64,000 bases of DNA from Bartonella phoceensis (GCF_902825145.1 NZ_CADEAD010000003.1:186001-250000); one strand, 5' to 3'. Shown: positions 38,380 through 47,564, counted from the first letter of the stretch. The notes: a model not told the origin generated them from the sequence alone. Numbers and translations are program-made.

Positions 38380-39311
38380 TCACACCCTCAAAATACCTTC
38401 AAGGTGTATGGCTTGAAGAATGGGAATAATGCGTGAAGGTTGAATGCCTCCAATCATGGATAAAGTGACATGAGGGATAAAAATGGTTCCACGCTCGATA
38501 CGATCATAGGTAAATTGATCATCTCCATTAAAAGCTGTGAGATAAAAGGCACGGTCTGTTTGGTATTCCTTTCTTTCTAGATTGGCTAAAAAGCCAGCTA
38601 ATTCATCACGCACCATTAAGAGACCACGGGGATTTTCTTTTAAGAGTTCCCCAAGCTTTTCAACGGTCATATCATTGACAATAAATCGAGAAACATCATT
38701 ATCATGCGCCTTGTCTTTAGAGAGGGTTTCATACAAAAGAGCACGTGCTTTTTCACACTCTCCTTTTCTTATTGCTTTATTGGCTTGTCTTTCCTTTTCT
38801 CTTTTGTCTAAAGTCTCAAGTCTCTCTTCAATTTCTTGCTTTTCTTTCTGCTTTAACCAGTCTTTATACCATTCCTTTTGAAGGCAAGTGATAGATAGGC
38901 GCTAAAGCGGCTTTCATGGCTGGTGTTTTGAATGTTGACGATTGCCCAATAAGAGCACCCCAGAGATTAGGCCCCACAATCCAATCATCATGCTGTTTTA
39001 GAGCGATACGCACACCGTTGCCAATGACGGCAGCCAAAGCACAGAGAGCAGAGACAGCAATAAAATTCATAGGGGCTTGTTGACGCTGTGAAACGTCATA
39101 AACATAGTCCATGAATGGCATTGGGAGTTGTAATGGATCAAAAAGGCTCGATGGGTAAAAGAGCCGCCGTGATAGGCTTTATTTCGCCCCAACCATTTTG
39201 TTACAATGCGATTTCATAAGGAATGGCTTCTAAACAAGTCTTATCATTTAAAGAGCCGTTATCATTATCATTTAAAGGAGTATTATTCTCTAACTTAAAA
39301 GAACACATCAT
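38380..39311 (-). pseudogene. DUF3987 phage/plasmid primase-helicase, broken
   Basis: Joined across frames, the protein begins at ATG 39311 or 39308 (MCSFKLENN) and reads CLEAIPYEIAL, then an in-frame TAA. It continues QNGWGEIKPITAALLPIEP and shifts frame at a T-run near 39150. It then continues LPMPFMDYVYDVSQRQQAP (DUF3987 start) with GALIGQSSTFKTPAMKA (a Walker-like loop), and shifts frame again near 38885. Then LLMVRDELAGFLANLE and SMIGGIQPSRI follow. It ends prematurely at HLEGILRV. One nonsense and two frameshift lesions plus C-terminal loss make it non-functional. Relatives replicate satellite elements. Confidence 0.82.
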
Positions 39312-39378
39312 TTTAAATCCTATAACATTGCGTCATAGGATGGATTATGCTATCTCTAGATTGATGAGTTTGAGAAAG

Positions 39379-39411
39379 CCTTGTCCGTCCTTACGTGACA
39401 AGGTTTTTTTT
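39379..39411 (+). terminator. Hairpin with T-tract beside alpA
   Basis: CCTTGTC (39379-39385) pairs with GACAAGG (39397-39403) and eight T follow on the plus strand. The alpA gene ends next to it on the minus strand, where the hairpin is followed by CTTTCTC, so it may act weakly in that direction. No plus-strand gene that it would end is evident. Confidence 0.35.
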
Positions 39412-39610
39412 ATGCCGCGTCATTTTGACGTTGCTGTTTCGCTTGCTCGATTACATTCAAAAGATCCGATTGTAACCAACGGGATAAAAAACCAAATTTT
39501 AAAGGTTTTGGGAGAGAGCCATTGGTGACATGACGGCGGAAAGTTGAGACACTCATATGAAGCAATTTTGCACTTTCACGGTCTGTTAAAAGAATATCAT
39601 TTTCTGTCAT
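39410..39610 (-). CDS. AlpA-family excisionase/transcriptional regulator
   Basis: 66 residues. MerR-like helix-turn-helix: LLTDRESAKLLHMSVSTFRRHVTNG then LPKPLKFG, the typical AlpA ending in a Trp-containing wing (SRWLQSDLLNVIEQ). AlpA-type proteins activate integrase expression or direct excision in P4-like elements. The ATG at 39610 has AAAGGA 8 bases upstream. It appears intact, lying between the integrase (upstream) and the broken primase. Confidence 0.88.
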   Translation of the reverse strand: MTENDILLTDRESAKLLHMSVSTFRRHVTNGSLPKPLKFGFLSRWLQSDLLNVIEQAKQQRQNDAA

Positions 39611-39784
39611 TCTAAAATCCTTTCATTCTCAAAAAATAGAACCAAATCATGCCTATTTATTAAACACATTTTAGTTTATTTTTGAAGGTATTTTATTTAT
39701 AGAAAACAATATTTTATCATATAAATTCTGATGTGATAAATTATGAGTCTCATTGAGAGCGAATGAGAGAGAAGAGAGCTAAAG

Positions 39785-39794
39785 TTATCCACAG
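39785..39794 (+). promoter_or_regulatory. DnaA-box-like site 2
   Basis: TTATCCACAG, an exact repeat of the site at 38220, between alpA and the integrase. It is followed by an imperfect palindrome around ATGGGGTTATGCACCCCAT. Confidence 0.4.
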
Positions 39795-39819
39795 ATCATG
39801 GGGTTATGCACCCCATATC

Positions 39820-40986
39820 TTAAGATTGACCAGTGACATAAGCCGCCCATTTATCCATATAGACCCGGCGCTGCTCTAGATACTCAGTCCGACGATAGGC
39901 ACGCTCTACTTGTCCTCCTACCGTATGACTTAGAATAGTTTCAGTGACCTCATAGGGGGCATCGGTTGTTTCAGCAAGCCAATTGCGTAAACTAGAGCGA
40001 AAGCCATGGGGGCAGGCTTCAAGTCCGGTTGTTTTCATGTATTTTGTCATGCAAGTGTCTCCAAGAGGACCACGACTGCGCGTATAAAAAAGGAATCTAT
40101 TGCGAGATAGAGGGCGTGCTTGTTCTATCACTTTTAATGCTTCTGTTGATAAGGGGACACGAAACTCTTTTGTAGCATCACGCTTTCCTTTCATATTTTC
40201 AGCAGGGATTGTCCATATATCTCCATCAATCTGATCTTCACGAATATGACGCAAGGGATTGGTACGAACCCCTGTAAGGATAAGCAAACGCAAAGCCAGT
40301 TGTGTGGGGTTTGTTGTTTGGCAAAGCGTTTTATAAAAAGCGGGAACATCTTTCCAATCCATTGCAGGTAAGTTTTTGATTTTATGGCGTTGTTTACCTA
40401 AGAGAGCTTGTGCTTTTGTTACTGCTTGTAAATCAACATCCAAACCCAAAGCAGCCGCATGTTTGAGACAAAGATTGAGACGAATGAGAGCTCTACGCGC
40501 TGTAACAGCTTTTGTATGCCAGATAGGGGCAATAGTGTTGCGTATCTCTGTTTGTGTAATTTCTGAAACGGGTAAACAGCCTAATTTAGGGAGAATATGA
40601 AGGCGTAATGGTAAAAACCAATCTCCATCTTTACCATCATTCTTGAGTTCAGCTTTACGACTTTCAAAAGCATCCACGGCAATATCTTTTAAATAATGGA
40701 GATTGCTTATTGCTTCACGCTTTTGTTTATTGCGTTCTTTAATGGGGTCACGACCCTCACGTAAAACCGAACGCCACCCAGTTGCCAATTCACGGGCTTG
40801 TTTTAAAGAGACATCTCGCAACGCTCCCAAACCCATTTCACGGCGGCGCCCGTGAAGGGTATACCGTAAAATCCATTGAGCACCACCATCTTTACGCTTG
40901 TGAAGAAGCAAGCCGGCGCCATCATTATATTTGCCAGCCTCCAATGTTGCGACAGATCTTGCATTAAGACGGTTCATAAGAGCCAT
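39820..40986 (-). CDS. Tyrosine recombinase/integrase (P4-type)
   Basis: 388 residues. An N-terminal arm-binding DUF4102 domain (RRREMGLGALRDVSLKQARELA, about 48-69), a core-binding domain and a C-terminal catalytic domain. Catalytic residues in order: Arg in LILTGVRTNPL (about 236), Lys near KGKRDATKEF, HGFRSSLRNW (His/Arg), a second His in LSHTVGG and nucleophile Tyr in ERAYRRTEY. The RTNPL replaces the usual RxGE, an unusual variant. ATG 40986 has AAAGGA upstream. Apparently intact. Confidence 0.92.
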   Translation of the reverse strand: MALMNRLNARSVATLEAGKYNDGAGLLLHKRKDGGAQWILRYTLHGRRREMGLGALRDVSLKQARELATGWRSVLREGRDPIKERNKQKREAISNLHYLKDIAVDAFESRKAELKNDGKDGDWFLPLRLHILPKLGCLPVSEITQTEIRNTIAPIWHTKAVTARRALIRLNLCLKHAAALGLDVDLQAVTKAQALLGKQRHKIKNLPAMDWKDVPAFYKTLCQTTNPTQLALRLLILTGVRTNPLRHIREDQIDGDIWTIPAENMKGKRDATKEFRVPLSTEALKVIEQARPLSRNRFLFYTRSRGPLGDTCMTKYMKTTGLEACPHGFRSSLRNWLAETTDAPYEVTETILSHTVGGQVERAYRRTEYLEQRRVYMDKWAAYVTGQS

Positions 40987-41811
40987 TTTTTAATCCTTTC
41001 TTATACAAATTTGATCCACACACTCATCCCACTTGTTATGTGTAAATGAGTGGTTTTGATTGATTCAAGATAAACAGCTTTGAAATGAGAGAATCCTACG
41101 TTATTCGAGTTTCTCACTCAACATACAAAACGGTAAATTATCATTATAAATCAATATTTTGAACAGACATTCCAAAGTTTCCCAAGATCTTGAATGAAAC
41201 ACGGTTGTGTGATCTGAAAAACCACCCTGAAACCTACACCTACAAGCACACCCGGGAAATAGATTATCTTACCGCTGTTCAGAGCGCTTATTATCAAAAA
41301 GAGATCTTGACAGCTAAACAGAAGAGACGAATAGGGCTATTGTATATAACCATTTAATCGGATATGTGCTTTTTTGAGACATTGAAAGGGTAGCCAAGTC
41401 AAATGCGACAGCAATATGGATAGCAATACATAAAGTGGATGATGTTCAGATATTATTAAAATTGGTATTTCAAAACTATAGAAAAGTAATACGTAATTAT
41501 CGAATTATTCCATTAATTTACGTTTCTTTTGCATCAATTAGAATGATTTTACCGCTCATTACACAGAATCATCTCACACACTTATTTACGCTCTGTATTA
41601 TGAAATCATATTTTTTATAAAGACATTTATTCCTTGCGAAAAATCATAAAAAGATTAATAATATATTAACTTCTTGATAAAAGGTAGTTTTTTGGGCTAT
41701 CATAGATGCACGAGGGGATCTATCCAAAAATATGAATTTCTTTATCGCATATAGAAGATGCAATGTGGTTTTTTGTAGTAAATACTCAATTTAAAATAAG
41801 CGGACTGACAA
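40987..41811. other. Integrase-rlpA intergenic region
   Basis: About 825 bases. The left part should carry the integrase promoter and possibly the right attachment site. The start-less frame at 41163-41357 is inside. From 41420 to 41811 the sequence is A+T-rich with no gene recognised, and should carry the promoter of the rlpA operon. Confidence 0.4.
41163..41357 (+). pseudogene. Start-less open frame, probable remnant of a coding sequence
   Basis: 65 codons stay open between stops at 41160-41162 and 41355-41357, without an ATG. The translation (NETRLCDLKNHPETYTYKHT ... QSAYYQKEILTAKQKRR) has the composition of a real protein and is less A+T-rich than its surroundings. I do not recognise it. 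It lies just outside the integrase and may be the edge of the same element or a chromosomal gene interrupted by it. Confidence 0.35.
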
Positions 41812-42696
41812 ATGCTTTTAATTAGCAAAGAAAAATTTACCCCTATTCTTTATTCAATATTTCAATTTGTTTCTGTAGTGGTTGTGTCCCAGTTATTGGC
41901 ATCTTGCTGTGCAAGCAAAACAGCATATTTTCCAATAAAGAATTTTTACAATGGTAAAGAAACCGATGTGAAGATAAAGACCGCCATTCTTCCTAAAAAA
42001 AATTCAAGTGTACAAAATCAATCAAAAGAAAAGAGAAGTGGGCGGGCTGTTGTCGGTAAACCTTATCAAGTAAACGGAAAGTGGTATTATCCCCAAAAGG
42101 ATCCAACTTATCAACGTGTTGGACAAGCATCATGGTATGGTGAGGATTTTCACGGGCGTTTAACTGCAAACGGTGAGACTTATAACATGTACCTCTTAAC
42201 TGCTGCTCATCCCACAATGTCTTTGCCAAGTTATGCTCGTGTTACTAATCTGAAAAATGGATCTTCACTTATTGTTAGAGTGAATGATCGCGGTCCTTTT
42301 ATGAAAGATAGAATCATTGATTTATCGAAGCAAGCTGCAGAAATACTTGGATATGCAAGTGCGGGTGTAACAAATGTTAAAGTGGAATATATTTCTGAAG
42401 CACCTATTGGCTATTATGATGGGGCTTATTTAATGGCTTCTTATATATCAGGGGATAAGGTTCTATCTTCAGGCGCATTGGCGGATATTTCGAAAGAGAG
42501 AAAAAATATCGTGCTAGAAAAAATCAGAACAGATAAGCAAAAACGATTAGCTGAAGCTGTAATTGAACAAAACCAACTCAATAAAACTCTTTCCATAAAA
42601 TTGCCAGAAGTTGGTCCTGTTTTGATTGATAAACCAACATTGTTTGATCAAGTGGCTTTCATAAATAAGCTAAGCAAAAAGATACACATTAATTAA
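41812..42696 (+). CDS. rlpA: RlpA-family septal ring lytic transglycosylase, lipoprotein
   Basis: 294 residues. A signal peptide with lipobox LLASC (Cys at about 31) predicts an outer-membrane or periplasmic lipoprotein. The double-psi beta-barrel domain spans about 100-190 (VGQASWYGEDFHGRLTANGE, then VRVNDRGPFMKDRIIDLS). The conserved Asp in VNDRGPF and the His-Gly of FHGR are intact. RlpA cuts peptidoglycan strands lacking stem peptides. A C-terminal SPOR domain is not evident; the last 90 residues are charged. It heads the cell wall-replication run. Confidence 0.88.
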   Translation: MLLISKEKFTPILYSIFQFVSVVVVSQLLASCCASKTAYFPIKNFYNGKETDVKIKTAILPKKNSSVQNQSKEKRSGRAVVGKPYQVNGKWYYPQKDPTYQRVGQASWYGEDFHGRLTANGETYNMYLLTAAHPTMSLPSYARVTNLKNGSSLIVRVNDRGPFMKDRIIDLSKQAAEILGYASAGVTNVKVEYISEAPIGYYDGAYLMASYISGDKVLSSGALADISKERKNIVLEKIRTDKQKRLAEAVIEQNQLNKTLSIKLPEVGPVLIDKPTLFDQVAFINKLSKKIHIN

Positions 42697-43054
42697 TTAT
42701 ACATATTTTAAGAAAATAATATTTGTTTTTTACTATCTATAATTTTCGAATTATAGATGGTTAATTATAGTGGGATTTTTTTTAAACAAAATGTGAAGTT
42801 GCATATTATTATTATGGAATAAGATAATTTTTCCTAAGAGAGTCAGTATACTTTACATGCATTTAAGACATTAATAAAAATAAATCCTATGCGAAAAACA
42901 AAAAAGAACGTGTGCATACTGGTTTATTTTGATTCTAATGAGAAGAAATAAAAAACTTTTCTCATTTTTTGATGATTCTAATCTGCAAAAAAACAAATCT
43001 TTCTTATATAAAGGGATTCTTTATGCTGAGATCTTTAATGGGGGAGAAGCTGCT
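42697..43054. other. rlpA-dacA intergenic region
   Basis: About 360 bases. A 42-codon in-frame extension of the DacA-like gene opens at TTG 42929 but lacks a ribosome-binding site. Otherwise A+T-rich, no gene seen. Confidence 0.4.
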
Positions 43055-44227
43055 ATGCATATAGCATTAAGGTTTTTATTCACCTTATTTTGGATATTAA
43101 TATTAAACGGGTGGGGGAGAACACAAAATTTTCAAAATTCTGCATCACAATTGCTGTTAATAGATAATAATACAGGTACAGTACTTCTTGAAAAACAAAG
43201 TGATATTACTTTTTTTCCGGCTTCATTAACAAAATTGATGACAGCTGAAGTTATATTTCATCAATTAAAAGAAGGCTTGTTGAGCAATACACAAAAATTC
43301 AAAGTAAGTGAAAATGCTTGGCGTAAAGGTGGAGCACCTTCTGGTACAACGACCATGTTTGCAAAAGTAAAAACAGAAATTGGTATTTCTGATCTTTTGC
43401 GCGGTTTAATTATTGTTAATGGTAATGATGCTGCCATTATTCTTGCTGAAGGAATAGCGGGAAATGAAGCTAATTTTGCAAAACTCATGAATCAGAGGGC
43501 AAAAATACTTGGATTGTCGCATAGTCACTTTGTTAACGCAACAGGACTTCCTGAAGAGGGACAATTTGTATCCCTGCGTGATATGATTACATTGGCACGT
43601 CACATTGTTCATGAATATCCCGACTACTATACGCTTTACCGTGAACCTGGTTTTACTTGGAATAATATTTTTCAACGTAACAAAAATCCTCTTATTTCCA
43701 AGGAAATTGGTGTAGAAGGTTTCGGTTTTGGTTATAGTGAAAAAGAAGGTTTTTCAATGATTATTTCTGTAAACAGAAATAGCCGACGTCTTTTTTTAGC
43801 AATAAATGGTTTGCAAAATAGTAAAGGACATACAAAAGAAGTGGAACGTATTCTTCAATGGGGAATGACAGCTTTTGAGCTTAAAACAATCTTCACAAAA
43901 GGAGAAACGATTGGCCGCGCTTCTGTTTATGGCGGGACACAAAATTCTGTTTCTCTTATTGCTAAAGAACCGGTGAGCTTTATGCTTTCGAATGAAAAAA
44001 AAATGAATGTTAAAGTAAAAATTAAATATCACGGTCCTTTAAAAGCACCCATCGTTTCAGGTCAACCAGTTGGTGTTCTTCAAATTTTAGAGGATAAAAA
44101 AGTTCTTCTCGAAAAAATGGTTTTTGCTGGAAATGATGTTCAAGAAGGAAATTTTTTTGCAAAAGTAAAAAATGCACTTTATGAAATAACAATTGGATGG
44201 TTACGAAAATATTTATATATGCGCTAA
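43055..44227 (+). CDS. D-alanyl-D-alanine carboxypeptidase family protein, motifs degenerate
   Basis: 390 residues from ATG 43055, with GGGGGAG upstream and a signal peptide at 1-21; a longer TTG start at 42929 lacks a signal peptide at its end. The PBP5/DacA fold is clear. SxxK is intact (S57-LTK60), but SxN reads N122-G-N124 and KTG reads G224-F-G226 (IGVEGFGFGYS). Both residues needed for the oxyanion and proton relay are altered, so DD-carboxypeptidase activity is doubtful. A C-terminal PBP5-C-like domain is present (about 295-375). It is between rlpA and tmk. Confidence 0.85.
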   Translation: MHIALRFLFTLFWILILNGWGRTQNFQNSASQLLLIDNNTGTVLLEKQSDITFFPASLTKLMTAEVIFHQLKEGLLSNTQKFKVSENAWRKGGAPSGTTTMFAKVKTEIGISDLLRGLIIVNGNDAAIILAEGIAGNEANFAKLMNQRAKILGLSHSHFVNATGLPEEGQFVSLRDMITLARHIVHEYPDYYTLYREPGFTWNNIFQRNKNPLISKEIGVEGFGFGYSEKEGFSMIISVNRNSRRLFLAINGLQNSKGHTKEVERILQWGMTAFELKTIFTKGETIGRASVYGGTQNSVSLIAKEPVSFMLSNEKKMNVKVKIKYHGPLKAPIVSGQPVGVLQILEDKKVLLEKMVFAGNDVQEGNFFAKVKNALYEITIGWLRKYLYMR

Positions 44228-44246
44228 ATAAAGTTAAGGTTTATAC

Positions 44247-44891
44247 GTGTCAGGTTATTTTATTACATTTGAAGGAGGGGATGGAGCAGGAAAGACAACA
44301 CAAATTTCTTTACTTGCTCAGTATCTCTCTAGCAAAGGCTATGATATCGTTACAACGCGAGAGCCAGGAGGAACGGCAGGTGCGGAAGCAATCCGCCATG
44401 TTCTACTGTCTGGCCAGGCTCAACAGTATGGACCTTTAATGGAAGCAATTTTGTTTACAGCAGCACGTATCGATCATGTTAATGAAGTTATTATACCTGC
44501 GTTACAAAAAGGCAAAGTTGTTTTATGTGATCGCTTCATTGATTCTACACGTGTTTATCAAGGCCTCAATGATCAAGTAAATTCCTCTACTCTTTCCGTT
44601 TTAGAATCTATTGCACTCAATGGAATAATACCTCATCTAACATTTTTGTTAGATATACCTGCAATATACGGTATAAAGCGCGCAAAAGCGCGAAGAAAGA
44701 AAGCTGAAGCGATTGATTATTTTGAAAAAGATAATTTAGAGATTCAAGAACAAAGGCGCCGAGCTTTTTTGCAATTAGCAAAACAGGAACCTTATCGATT
44801 TCGAGTGATTGATGCCACAGGCGCAGCAGAAGTTATTGCACAGGAAATAAAAAATATTTGTCATCAGGTGTTTTGGGATAAACTTCCATGA
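44247..44891 (+). CDS. tmk: Thymidylate kinase
   Basis: Phosphorylates dTMP to dTDP. 214 residues from GTG 44247 with an AAGG ribosome-binding site. P-loop FEGGDGAGKTTQ at about residues 7-18, the TREPGGT motif, the DRFIDST motif and a lid region rich in Arg/Lys (KARRKK). Followed by holB with a 4-base overlap. Confidence 0.95.
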   Translation: MSGYFITFEGGDGAGKTTQISLLAQYLSSKGYDIVTTREPGGTAGAEAIRHVLLSGQAQQYGPLMEAILFTAARIDHVNEVIIPALQKGKVVLCDRFIDSTRVYQGLNDQVNSSTLSVLESIALNGIIPHLTFLLDIPAIYGIKRAKARRKKAEAIDYFEKDNLEIQEQRRRAFLQLAKQEPYRFRVIDATGAAEVIAQEIKNICHQVFWDKLP

Positions 44892-45943
44892 GTGATGTAA
44901 ATATTTTGCGCCAATATGATGATATTGATACGGTTTTATCATCTTTACAAAATAATATAATTTTTGGTCACGAGACTAAACGTCATTTTTTGGCACAAAT
45001 GTGTAAAGAGGGGCGTTTACATCATGCATTATTATTTGAAGGAAATTATGGAATTGGAAAGGCTACGTTGGCATTTCATCTTGCCTGGAATATTTTAAGC
45101 TCTCAAAAGAATGATTTTCTGCAACCTGAACATAATTCCATTACATGGCATAAAATTACACAAAGTTGTCATCCTGGACTTTTGCACATTGCACGTCGCT
45201 TTGATTTAAAAACACAAAAATTTAAAACAGGTATACTCATTGATGATATCCGTGATGTTATGCATTTTTTAAACCAAACATCGCAAGATAATGGGTGGCG
45301 TATTGTTATTATTGATCCTGCGGAGGATATGAACAGAAGTGCAGCTAATGCAATTCTTAAAACGCTTGAGGAACCTCCTGCAAAGACTTTATTCATCATT
45401 ATCACACACTCTCCAGGAAAATTGCTTCCAACAATTCGTTCACGATGCCAACAGATTTCTTTACGACCACTGTGTGATGATGAAATGAAAAAAGCGATTG
45501 CACACATTTTTCTCAATCAGGATTTACCTGATGAAAAAACTCTTGAAATGATTATTCAGAGATCTGAAGGAAGTCCTCGAAAAGCTGCTTTATTTATTTC
45601 TCATGGTGGTTTTGAAATTATTAAAACCATTGATGCTCTCTTAGAGGATTCTTTTTGTAATCCAGTTGTTGTACACACTCTTGCACAAACACTTTCATCT
45701 CTTTCTTCAGCACTCCAATTCCAACAATTTTGTGATGAAATTCTTGATAAAATTCAAAAAAAAGCTATCATATTGATCGAGGAGGGAGAGTTGGCTCTCT
45801 CAAAGAAATGTGCACAAGTGTGGCAGGATATTTACCAAGAGATAGGAGAAATACAATCATTTAATCTCGATAAGAAGCAATTTATTATTAATCTGCTTTT
45901 TAGAGTTCATAAGATCATTCATGAAGATGAGCTTTTTCCGTGA
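44888..45943 (+). CDS. holB: DNA polymerase III subunit delta prime
   Basis: Clamp-loader subunit, 351 residues. AAA+ features: HHALLFEGNYGIGKATLA (Walker A, about 44-58), IIDPAEDMNRSAANAILKTLEEPP (Walker B-like and SRC region), SRCQQI. The zinc finger of E. coli delta' is not visible. Overlaps tmk by 4 bases and leaves 61 bases before the chosen metG start. Confidence 0.93.
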   Translation: MSDVNILRQYDDIDTVLSSLQNNIIFGHETKRHFLAQMCKEGRLHHALLFEGNYGIGKATLAFHLAWNILSSQKNDFLQPEHNSITWHKITQSCHPGLLHIARRFDLKTQKFKTGILIDDIRDVMHFLNQTSQDNGWRIVIIDPAEDMNRSAANAILKTLEEPPAKTLFIIITHSPGKLLPTIRSRCQQISLRPLCDDEMKKAIAHIFLNQDLPDEKTLEMIIQRSEGSPRKAALFISHGGFEIIKTIDALLEDSFCNPVVVHTLAQTLSSLSSALQFQQFCDEILDKIQKKAIILIEEGELALSKKCAQVWQDIYQEIGEIQSFNLDKKQFIINLLFRVHKIIHEDELFP

Positions 45944-46004
45944 CAATGTGATTAATAGACGTTATGTCAATGTATCTTTTATTGCGTTTCACAATGAGTA
46001 TGAC

Positions 46005-47564
46005 ATGCGTGACACATATTATATAACAACTCCCATTTTTTATCCTAATGGCACTCCACATATTGGACATGCCTATAGTGCAATTGTAAGTGATGTTTTA
46101 GCCCGTTTTCAACGATTGGACGGAAAAAATGTATTTTTTCTCTCTGGCACAGATGAACACGGTTTAAAGATGCAGCAAACAGCAACAGCGTTGGGTATGA
46201 CACCTAAGCAACTTGCAGATTGTAATAGCGCTGTCTTTCAAAGAATGCTTGCAGTCTTAAATTGTTCTAACGATGATTTTATCCGTACAACAGAAGAGCG
46301 CCATTATCAGGCTTGTCAGGAAATTTGGAATAAAATGGAAGCGAATGGCGATATTTACCTTGGTCGCTATACCGGCTGGTATTCGGTTCGTCAAGAAGCA
46401 TATTATGAAGAAAAAGATACTGAAATTGGAGAAGATAACATCCGTCGCGAAAAGGAATTAGGCTCTCCAGTTGAATGGAACGAAGAAGAAAGTTATTTTT
46501 TTAGACTTTCACGTTATGAAAAAGCTCTTCTTGAACATAATGAAAAGCACCCTGATTTTATTGCTCCACTTGAGCGACGTAATGAAGTTATAAGTTTTAT
46601 TAAATCGGGTTTAAAAGATATTTCTATTTCACGGGCAAGTTTTAATTGGGGAATTCCTATTCCAGGTAATCCAAAGCACGTGATGTATGTTTGGGTTGAT
46701 GCACTTACGAATTATCTGTCAGCAATTGGTTTTTTCGATAAAAGTTCGAAAAAACGTGATTTTTGGCCTGCAACCACTCATATCATTGGTAAAGATATTT
46801 TGCGTTTTCATGCTGTCTATTGGCCAGCATTTTTAATGTCTGCTGGAATTGAATTGCCTAAGCATATTTTTGCGCATGGTTTTTTACTCAATCGCGGTGC
46901 AAAAATGTCAAAATCCATTGGAAATGTGGTTGACCCTTTTGAAATGGTTGATGACTATGGTCTTGATCAGTTCCGTTATTTTCTACTTCGTGAAGTGCCA
47001 TTTGGACAAGATGGCAGTTATAGCCATGATGGTTTTGTGAATCGTATTAATTCTGATCTTGCTAATGATCTTGGTAATTTAGCACAGCGTTCTTTGTCTA
47101 TGATTGCCAAAAATTGTGATGCAAAAGTTCCTATACCAGCTACTTTTTTAGTTCAAGATAAACAGCTTCTGGAACAATCTCTTCAAACACTTGAGTTTGT
47201 ACGCCAAGCTATGTCTTCTTATGGGATGCATTTAGCACTTTCAGCTATTTTTTCAGTTGTAGCAGATACCAATCGCTATTTTGCCAACGAACAACCTTGG
47301 AGTTTATGGAAAAATAATCCAAAAAGATTCTCTACAGTTCTTTACGTAACTGTAGAAACCTTACGGCGAATAGGGATCATGCTTTTGCCTTTCATACCAC
47401 AGTCAGCAGCCAAGCTTCTTGATAGCCTTTCGATTGCTGAAAATGATCGACTATTGTATCATATCAGTAATTCAAAAATTCAAGAAGGTCTTGATCTTCC
47501 ACCACCAGAACCAATTTTTCCCCGTTATATCTTAAAGAAAGACGTGATACATTATGTTGATTGA
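46005..47564 (+). CDS. metG: Methionyl-tRNA synthetase
   Basis: 519 residues from ATG 46005 (MRDTYYITTPIFYPNGTPH); the in-frame ATG at 45921 overlaps holB and adds a 28-residue non-conserved tail. HIGH motif is PHIGHAY and KMSKS is GAKMSKSIGN. The cluster of zinc cysteines seen in the E. coli enzyme is absent, so this is the type with a shorter, Cys-free connective domain. No C-terminal tRNA-binding extension. Overlaps tatD by 11 bases. Confidence 0.95.
   Translation: MRDTYYITTPIFYPNGTPHIGHAYSAIVSDVLARFQRLDGKNVFFLSGTDEHGLKMQQTATALGMTPKQLADCNSAVFQRMLAVLNCSNDDFIRTTEERHYQACQEIWNKMEANGDIYLGRYTGWYSVRQEAYYEEKDTEIGEDNIRREKELGSPVEWNEEESYFFRLSRYEKALLEHNEKHPDFIAPLERRNEVISFIKSGLKDISISRASFNWGIPIPGNPKHVMYVWVDALTNYLSAIGFFDKSSKKRDFWPATTHIIGKDILRFHAVYWPAFLMSAGIELPKHIFAHGFLLNRGAKMSKSIGNVVDPFEMVDDYGLDQFRYFLLREVPFGQDGSYSHDGFVNRINSDLANDLGNLAQRSLSMIAKNCDAKVPIPATFLVQDKQLLEQSLQTLEFVRQAMSSYGMHLALSAIFSVVADTNRYFANEQPWSLWKNNPKRFSTVLYVTVETLRRIGIMLLPFIPQSAAKLLDSLSIAENDRLLYHISNSKIQEGLDLPPPEPIFPRYILKKDVIHYVD

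Larger units (their letters stand above)
36868..41400. mobile_element. Decayed integrative (phage-satellite-like) element beside tRNA-Lys
   Basis: Between the tRNA-Lys and the rlpA operon lie only accessory genes: a truncated Mrr/helicase protein, a broken DUF3987 primase-helicase, an AlpA-type regulator and a tyrosine integrase, all on the minus strand. The order integrase-AlpA-primase is that of satellite-type elements such as P4-like islands. Borders are approximate: the left one is inferred from the tRNA and the right one from loss of element-like sequence. No direct-repeat attachment sites were found. Confidence 0.6.

Noticed and set aside
39223-39528. 101-codon plus-strand frame with a downstream hairpin inside it
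   Set aside because: It is antisense to the start of the DUF3987 pseudogene and the alpA gene, which explain the sequence better.
36792-41200. Direct repeat of the tRNA-Lys 3' end as attachment sites of the element
   Set aside because: I looked for the T-arm/acceptor sequence beside the integrase on both strands and found no second copy.
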